In this document: positions 6,530 through 10,043 of the stretch, one piece after another | Layout of the letters: each line of letters opens with the position of its first letter | Position numbering within the stretch: the first letter of the stretch is position 1 | From: Limnoraphis robusta CS-951 | GTDB taxonomy: Bacteria; Cyanobacteriota; Cyanobacteriia; Cyanobacteriales; Microcoleaceae | Assembly: GCF_000972705.2 (NCBI RefSeq) | Contig: NZ_LATL02000211.1 | Span: forward strand, 1 to 10,043 | Reading direction: 5' to 3' | Length of the DNA: 10,043 nt | Program-made: the position numbers and the translations under genes | Notes under the pieces: generated by a model | Seen by the model: only the letters and a program-made list of their open reading frames with translations | Told to the model about the DNA's origin: nothing | The model's database searches: none

Positions 6530-6968
6530 AGAGAGAGTCAGACATAAGCCGGGTTCTGTTCTTTCAACTGCTAGCAGTCAAAAGGGCAGTTATCTATCTG
6601 GGATGTTTGTTACCAAACACCTCTAGCGGTGCCACCTCAACCGGAACCGGGAAAAGACCAACCGTAGTTCCTCCGACCTTGCTCCCACCTGGGGTTTACC
6701 GAGCCAACGCCTCACGACGTTGCTGGTGCGCTCTTACCGCACCTTTGCACCCTTACCCTTTCAGTGATCAGTAAACAGTTATCAGTTCTCAGTTATTCAC
6801 TGTCTCCTGTCCCCTCTCTCCTGTTGACTGAAAAGGCGGTATCTTTCTGTGGCACTATCCTCACGATCGCTCGCACTGGGCGTTACCCAGCAGATTTAGT
6901 CTTTTGGGAGCCCGGACTTTCCTCAGACTCGGGTATTGAGTCCGCAACTGCCTTCGCTGACTCTCTCT
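6530..6968 (-). ncRNA. rnpB: RNase P RNA, bacterial type A, cyanobacterial form
   Basis: This is the catalytic RNA of ribonuclease P, which removes the 5' leader of pre-tRNA. The ends are fixed by the terminal P1 helix: AGAGAGAGTCAG at the 5' end (6968-6957 read on the minus strand) pairs over 12 bp with CTGACTCTCTCT at the 3' end. Conserved blocks occur in order on the minus strand: GAGGAAAGTCCGGGCTCCC (6924-6906), GGTAAGAGCGCACC (6738-6725), a P-loop region with GGTAAACCCCAGGTGGGAGC (6700-6681), and CAGAACCCGGCTTATG (6558-6543). The length of about 439 nt is normal once the enlarged P12 arm is counted. A T-run just after P1 may define the 3' end. A TACTAT at 6974-6979 (minus) is a weak -10 candidate. 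It is co-oriented with rnc. Confidence 0.97.
6757..6836 (-). repeat. Repeat-filled P12 arm of RNase P RNA
   Basis: CCTTTCAGT (6757-6765) pairs with ACTGAAAAGG (6827-6836), one bulge, forming the P12 stem. The ~61-nt loop between them is made of short repetitive units: CAGT-containing steps (cagttatcagttctcagttatt) and CCTGT steps (ctcctgtcccctctctcctgt). Repeat-derived P12 extensions (STRR sequences) are known from some cyanobacterial rnpB genes. The same CCCTGTCCCCTGTT motif recurs in the short gap at 9214-9228. Confidence 0.75.
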
Positions 6969-6973
6969 AGTCC

Positions 6974-6979
6974 ATAGTA
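6974..6979 (-). promoter_or_regulatory. Candidate -10 box of rnpB
   Basis: TACTAT on the minus strand ends five bases before the predicted 5' end of RNase P RNA at 6968, the right distance for a start site. It matches the consensus at four of six positions. No convincing -35 hexamer is found upstream. Confidence 0.4.
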
Positions 6980-7067
6980 TCTCAAAATCTCTTGATTCCA
7001 TCATCAGCTACATTTACAGGCGTCTAGTTTGTGATGTTTAATAACGGTGTTGTGTGAGGAGAACTAG

Positions 7068-8375
7068 ATGCCGCGACTGTTTCGTTGGGCCACTACTATG
7101 ATCAGTAGTTTGGCGATCGCAGTGGGTGTAGGACTGACTCAAACCTTACCGATGTTCGGATCATCGAATGAGTTCTATGGCGCTCGTTCCCTAGATGAAT
7201 TAATTCAACTGCGAGATCAAATCATTCAAGAATTAGAAACGCCTGTTCAAGACTCTTCTGAACCTCGCTTTTTGAATTCTTTGTTATCGGAAACGCCTTC
7301 ATTCAATCCCGATCAGGAGTTATTCCACAAGCTCAAAGAAATAGAAGTCCAAATCTTGATTGAAAACCGAGCCAATGATAACTGGAAACAAGCCATTCGT
7401 TTGGCGACAATCGCCATAGAAACCGAGAATAATTCATCAGATTCTTTAGGCCGCAAAAAGCAAGCCCAGCAACTTTGGCAACAAGCTATCGGCAATTTAA
7501 ATGAAGTGCCGAAAAATTCATTAATGGCTAGCCAAGCTTCCCAAAAAATCGAACAATATCAAGTCAGCTTAATCGGCTTAACCAAACAAATCCAACTCGC
7601 TCAATCTTCTTTTCTAGAACAAATTCGCGCCGAAAGTAACTTATCAAAAACCGCAATGATTAGTGTTTGTAATCTCAACCGAGATTGCGCTCATCTGCGA
7701 GGCGAACACCCCCCCGCAAGTCCCGCCAGTTTGATTAAAGTTCCGATTGCGCTTGCCCTTTTAGATAAGGTTTCAAAGGAAAAGATTAGTCTCGAAGAAC
7801 AAGTTTATGTCGATGGCGGAAACTTTACCGAAGATGCTTCATCAATTCAAGCTAGAAAAAGCTATTCTCTCAAACAATTAATGGGAGAAATGATCGATCA
7901 TAGTAGTAATATTGCCACCAATCAACTGATTGATTATGTGGGTCAAGATTCTATTAATAATATCCTCAAAAAACAAGGCTATAAAGAAACTCGCGTTCAG
8001 TTTAAACTCATGGGCGATCGGATCATGCCCCGACGTCCCGGAAAAGGTCGTAACCGCCTGACTAGCAGCGAACTCACCGAAATGATGGTTAAAACCTATA
8101 ACCATGAATATCCCGGTTCAGAAGCCTTAATAGAAGCCCAAAACCGCCAGTATGATCGAGCAATTGGTTACGCGGCGTTAGAAGGATTAAAAGCCGAATG
8201 GTTAGGCGAAAAAACAGGTCAAAATTCTCGCGTTTTAGGAACTACTTTAGCCGTTAGCATTGATGGCGAACGCTATATTATCACTGTGATTGACAATAAT
8301 ACAGGTAATATTTTTGAAATTCGTAAAGCCATCTCAAAAATTGCCGATCATATTATTCAAAACGGTCATCTTTAA
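7068..8375 (+). CDS. Exported serine hydrolase with class A beta-lactamase fold
   Basis: This is a penicillin-recognising type protein of 435 residues. An N-terminal hydrophobic segment (about residues 10-30, ISSLAIAVGVGL) acts as a signal peptide or anchor. A charged helical region of about 170 residues with no recognised domain follows. The catalytic domain occupies about 200-430. The active-site motifs are in order: SLIK with nucleophile Ser221 and Lys224, SSN at 279-281 in place of the usual SDN, and KTG at 382-384. The omega-loop region (about 312-332) lacks an ExxLN sequence, so the Glu that deacylates beta-lactams in true class A enzymes is not evident. A cell-wall D,D-peptidase-like or other hydrolase role is therefore likelier than antibiotic resistance (inference). 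The ATG is supported by GAGGAG 8 bases upstream. It diverges from rnpB and is followed after 11 bp by an alpha/beta hydrolase. Confidence 0.92.
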   Translation: MPRLFRWATTMISSLAIAVGVGLTQTLPMFGSSNEFYGARSLDELIQLRDQIIQELETPVQDSSEPRFLNSLLSETPSFNPDQELFHKLKEIEVQILIENRANDNWKQAIRLATIAIETENNSSDSLGRKKQAQQLWQQAIGNLNEVPKNSLMASQASQKIEQYQVSLIGLTKQIQLAQSSFLEQIRAESNLSKTAMISVCNLNRDCAHLRGEHPPASPASLIKVPIALALLDKVSKEKISLEEQVYVDGGNFTEDASSIQARKSYSLKQLMGEMIDHSSNIATNQLIDYVGQDSINNILKKQGYKETRVQFKLMGDRIMPRRPGKGRNRLTSSELTEMMVKTYNHEYPGSEALIEAQNRQYDRAIGYAALEGLKAEWLGEKTGQNSRVLGTTLAVSIDGERYIITVIDNNTGNIFEIRKAISKIADHIIQNGHL

Positions 8376-8386
8376 ACATTACTTGA

Positions 8387-9205
8387 ATGATGGAATTCCT
8401 ACCGTTAAAAACGATAATTCAAGGCGAAGGATTTCCGATTCTTTGCCTTCATGGTCATCCCGGTTCCCGTCAATGTATGTCTGTTTTTACCGATTATTTA
8501 TCCCATCGCTTTCAAACCGTTGCGCCGGACTTACGCGGATATGGTCAGAGTCGCGCTTCTAGAAGCTTTCAAATGCAGGATCACTTAGTTGATCTCGAAA
8601 ACCTACTCGATCAACTGAATATTCAACATTGTCTGATTTTAGGATGGTCTTTAGGGGGAATTCTCGCCCTAGAACTTGCGTTAAAATTTCCTCAACGAGT
8701 CACCGGGTTAATTTTAGTCGCCACCGCCGCTTATCCCCGAGGAAACCATCCGCCGATCACTTGGCTTGACTATGTTTATACAGGTTTAGCGGGAATGATT
8801 AACGGGTTGGTTCCCGGTTGGGAGTGGAATATTAACACCTTCGCAAAGCGATCGCTATTTCGATATCTTATTCAACAGCATACCCCCACCGCCTACCAAT
8901 ACATCGCCCGGGAAGCCTTACCCGCCTACCTACATACCTCTGGCTATGCCACTCAAGCCTTAAATCAAGCCCTCCGAGCCTCCTACAACCGTCAAGCGGA
9001 ACTCGAACAAATACACTGTCCTTGTTTGGTTCTTGCAGGTGCGGAAGATCGTCATATTACAGCCTTATCTAGCCAAGCCACTGCTCAACATCTGCCTAAC
9101 GCTCAGTTTCGTTGTTATCCTCAAACCGCTCATCTTTTCCCTTGGGAAATTCCAGAACAGGTTCGAGGCGATATTGAGAGTTGGCTGAATACTCAAGTTC
9201 TCTAA
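8387..9205 (+). CDS. Alpha/beta hydrolase
   Basis: This 272-residue enzyme has the alpha/beta hydrolase fold and is probably cytoplasmic, as no signal peptide is seen. The oxyanion-hole segment is LHGHPGS near residue 23. PDLRGYGQS follows, as in esterase and haloalkane-type relatives. The nucleophile elbow is GWSLGG with Ser88. The acid is Asp221 in AGAEDRH and the base is His249 in TAHLFPWE. A cap region of about 80 residues lies between. The complete triad argues for an active enzyme, but the substrate is unknown; esterase, lactonase and BioH-like activities all fit. It starts 11 bp after the serine hydrolase with no clear ribosome binding site, which suggests translational coupling in one operon. 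The two adjacent ATG codons (8387 and 8390) leave the start ambiguous by one residue. Confidence 0.93.
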   Translation: MMEFLPLKTIIQGEGFPILCLHGHPGSRQCMSVFTDYLSHRFQTVAPDLRGYGQSRASRSFQMQDHLVDLENLLDQLNIQHCLILGWSLGGILALELALKFPQRVTGLILVATAAYPRGNHPPITWLDYVYTGLAGMINGLVPGWEWNINTFAKRSLFRYLIQQHTPTAYQYIAREALPAYLHTSGYATQALNQALRASYNRQAELEQIHCPCLVLAGAEDRHITALSSQATAQHLPNAQFRCYPQTAHLFPWEIPEQVRGDIESWLNTQVL

Positions 9206-9242
9206 TCAAATAATCCCTGTCCCCTGTTGGCTGTTTTCTAAA

Positions 9243-9524
9243 CTAAGATTGAGGACTGAAAGCTGGAATAATCAGTTGATAAATCGTTTTTTCAAGATCT
9301 TCAGCAACCGTTAGGCGAGAGGGTTTACAGCGTCTAACCGAAACTTTGTAAGTGTTCACTCCTTCACTTTCGATGTCTTCTCGATAACCCACTTCAGCAG
9401 AATGAGCTTCTTTTGCCGTCAAAAAAGGCCCGAAATAATAAGTGCAATTTGGGCTTTCGGTAATGATTTCTACCCAAAACGCCAAGCCAAAAAAATTGAG
9501 CAAATTAATCAAAAGTTCTTTCAT
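9243..9524 (-). CDS. DUF1816 domain-containing protein
   Basis: This small protein of 93 residues contains the DUF1816 core: FWVEIITESPNCTYYFGPF, then TAKEAHSAEVGYREDIESEG, then a beta-strand and a basic patch (VSVRRCKP). The family is known mainly from cyanobacteria and has no established function. The core fills about residues 16-70, and a short helical tail follows. There is no signal peptide or clear membrane helix, although the N-terminus is hydrophobic (LLINLLNFFGLAFWV). The ATG at 9524 has GGAA about 12 bases upstream and a plausible promoter close by. It converges on the alpha/beta hydrolase gene, with 37 bp between the two stops. Confidence 0.88.
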   Translation of the reverse strand: MKELLINLLNFFGLAFWVEIITESPNCTYYFGPFLTAKEAHSAEVGYREDIESEGVNTYKVSVRRCKPSRLTVAEDLEKTIYQLIIPAFSPQS

Positions 9525-9542
9525 GTCTGTTTTTTTCCGTTT

Positions 9543-9572
9543 CTTATAAGGGCTAGAGATGCTGCTTCACAA
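9543..9572 (-). promoter_or_regulatory. Likely promoter of the DUF1816 gene
   Basis: On the minus strand TTGTGA (9572-9567) and TATAAG (9548-9543) are separated by 18 bases, matching the sigma-70 consensus at four and five of six positions. A start near 9536 would leave a leader of about 12 nt, just enough for the GGAA ribosome site. Confidence 0.45.
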
Positions 9573-9588
9573 CTGGACAAAATCTGTC

Positions 9589-9603
9589 ACTGATCCGATC
9601 AGT
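9589..9603. promoter_or_regulatory. 15-bp perfect palindrome upstream of the DUF1816 gene
   Basis: ACTGATC and GATCAGT flank a single central C. It lies about 17 bp upstream of the proposed -35 box of the DUF1816 gene and about 40 bp before the transposon left end. It could bind a dimeric regulator, but it is a single short palindrome and may be chance. Confidence 0.25.
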
Positions 9604-9727
9604 CAGTAATCGTGTTCTCTCAAGCTCAACTGGATATCAATCTTTACCCAAAGTTTGCCGCACACGCCCCTACCTTCAGGTATGGGGATATAAGGCTCTT
9701 TCTAATGCTAGAATAACTCTACTGGCA

Positions 9728-9767
9728 GGGTATTCAACCAGTTGAAAAACCCAGCATCTAATCGATG
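9728..9767 (+). other. Internal hairpins of the IS200/IS605-type element
   Basis: TTCAAC (9733-9738) pairs with GTTGAA (9741-9746), extended by GGG (9728-9730) and CCC (9750-9752). Next to it GCATC and GATGC form a 5-bp stem (9753-9767). Together with CTTAAGG (9784-9790) pairing with 9829-9836, they show that the body of the element is structured rather than decayed coding DNA. Confidence 0.45.
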
Positions 9768-9890
9768 CAATGAACCTTGAAAACTTAAGGTACGGGGTTC
9801 TTGCCAGGAATGCTTTGGCCATATAAAACCTTAAAGCACCAAGTACAGAGAATCAAGCATTTTTTCTCAAGTACGGTAGGGCATACCGAA

Positions 9891-10043
9891 ACTATCTCTG
9901 AAATGGGATGAACGACTGGGGAGACGAACCCCTCAAAGAGTAGGTCAGGAAACTAGCTTGCTGTAAGGGTTGTCAATGAATCAGTAATCCAAAGCCGTGA
10001 GGCTTGGAGAATCCCCTTTCTTTAGAAATGGGGAGTATGTCAA
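9891..10043 (+). ncRNA. Candidate TnpB-type omega-RNA (right-end RNA)
   Basis: In IS200/IS605 elements the 3' end of tnpB and the right end encode an omega-RNA whose guide is the sequence just past the element. This stretch has the expected architecture: a GGGG-CCCC hairpin (9918-9932), a hairpin around AAGCC-GTGA-GGCTT (stem 9989-10007), and the right-end hairpin (10013-10033), ending in TCAA. The guide would begin at base 10044, outside the window. Without TnpB it would be a solo guide RNA serving a nuclease encoded elsewhere. The 5' limit is a guess. Confidence 0.45.

Larger units (their letters stand above)
9648..10043 (+). mobile_element. Miniature IS200/IS605-type element without an intact transposase or tnpB
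   Basis: The right end is the best evidence: a hairpin CCCCTTTC-TTTA-GAAATGGGG (10013-10033) with one bulged base, preceded directly by GAAT (10009-10012), and TCAA as the last four bases (10040-10043). A matching left hairpin pairs CCCCTACC with GGTATGGGG (9667-9687), also with one bulge. TTAC precedes the element at 9644-9647, and AAAG follows at 9650-9653. IS608 uses exactly TTAC/AAAG at its left end and GAAT/TCAA at its right end. No frame encodes a Y1 transposase or a TnpB nuclease; only a short trace reading TVGHTE near 9873 recalls TnpB tails. It would have to be mobilised in trans. The left boundary is less certain than the right, because AAAG lies 13 bases from the hairpin foot. The window stops exactly at the right end, so the flank is not visible. 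Confidence 0.65.

Noticed and set aside
6102..6530. Group II intron or tmRNA between rnc and rnpB
   Set aside because: No domain V-like hairpin or reverse transcriptase, and no tRNA-like ends or tag frame, could be found.
6764..6970. 68-residue forward frame
   Set aside because: Lies antisense within rnpB, whose conserved blocks and P1 helix fully account for the sequence.
8290..8562. 90-residue frame bridging the two hydrolase genes
   Set aside because: Overlaps both convincing genes in another frame and shows no motif.
9402..9593. 63-residue forward frame
   Set aside because: Antisense to the DUF1816 gene and its promoter, with no recognisable features.
9648..10043. CRISPR array
   Set aside because: No regularly spaced direct repeats; the pairing consists of unrelated hairpins.

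Overview
The window reads as a piece of a cyanobacterial chromosome, probably from a filamentous Oscillatoriales-type organism (the lineage is my inference). Four exact HIP1 palindromes (GCGATCGC), a DUF1816 gene (a family I know mainly from cyanobacteria), an RNase P RNA with a repeat-filled P12 arm, and a 'ctttgtgtcttcgtgg' interspersed repeat all point that way. Genes are moderately AT-rich and use both strands. Both window edges lie in repeat or mobile DNA: a tandem repeat at the left, and a predicted transposon right end whose last bases are the final bases of the window. The window may therefore be a whole draft contig broken at repeats.

Layout, left to right. 1-190: tandem copies of an ~81-89 bp repeat. 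205-1710 (-): an iron-sulphur cryptochrome/photolyase of the FeS-BCP (PhrB) type. 1711-2166: a long non-coding leader with a -10-like box and a 22-bp-spaced direct repeat. 2167-4137 (+): a membrane-bound dCache-HAMP-HisKA-HATPase sensor kinase with no response regulator nearby. 4213-5274 (-): a Gfo/Idh/MocA oxidoreductase, 36 bp downstream of and co-oriented with 5311-6039 (-), ribonuclease III (rnc). 6102 to about 6505: a non-coding, highly self-complementary ~400-bp element between rnc and rnpB. 6530-6968 (-): RNase P RNA (rnpB). 7068-8375 (+): an exported class-A beta-lactamase-fold serine hydrolase, followed after 11 bp by 8387-9205 (+), an alpha/beta hydrolase, probably in one operon. 9243-9524 (-): a DUF1816 protein. 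9648-10043 (+): a ~396-bp IS200/IS605-type element with no intact transposase or tnpB, ending in an omega-RNA-like 3' region.

The most interesting content is the pair of protein-less, structured elements within 4 kb. The one at 6102-6505 starts right after GTGA, has two long-range helices (one of 11 pairs) and several hairpins, and resembles HEARO, the IscB omega-RNA. The one at 9648-10043 has single-bulge hairpins near both ends, and the tetranucleotides TTAC, AAAG, GAAT and TCAA that IS608 uses for cleavage and guiding. It looks like a minimal element that carries a TnpB-type omega-RNA without TnpB. If so, both would be solo guide RNAs that need a nuclease encoded elsewhere.

The housekeeping core is a co-oriented RNA-processing cluster (rnpB, then rnc, then the oxidoreductase), with the HEARO-like element inserted antisense between the two RNase genes. 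No search could be run. Family names come from motif reading, and all RNA-element identities are inferences.
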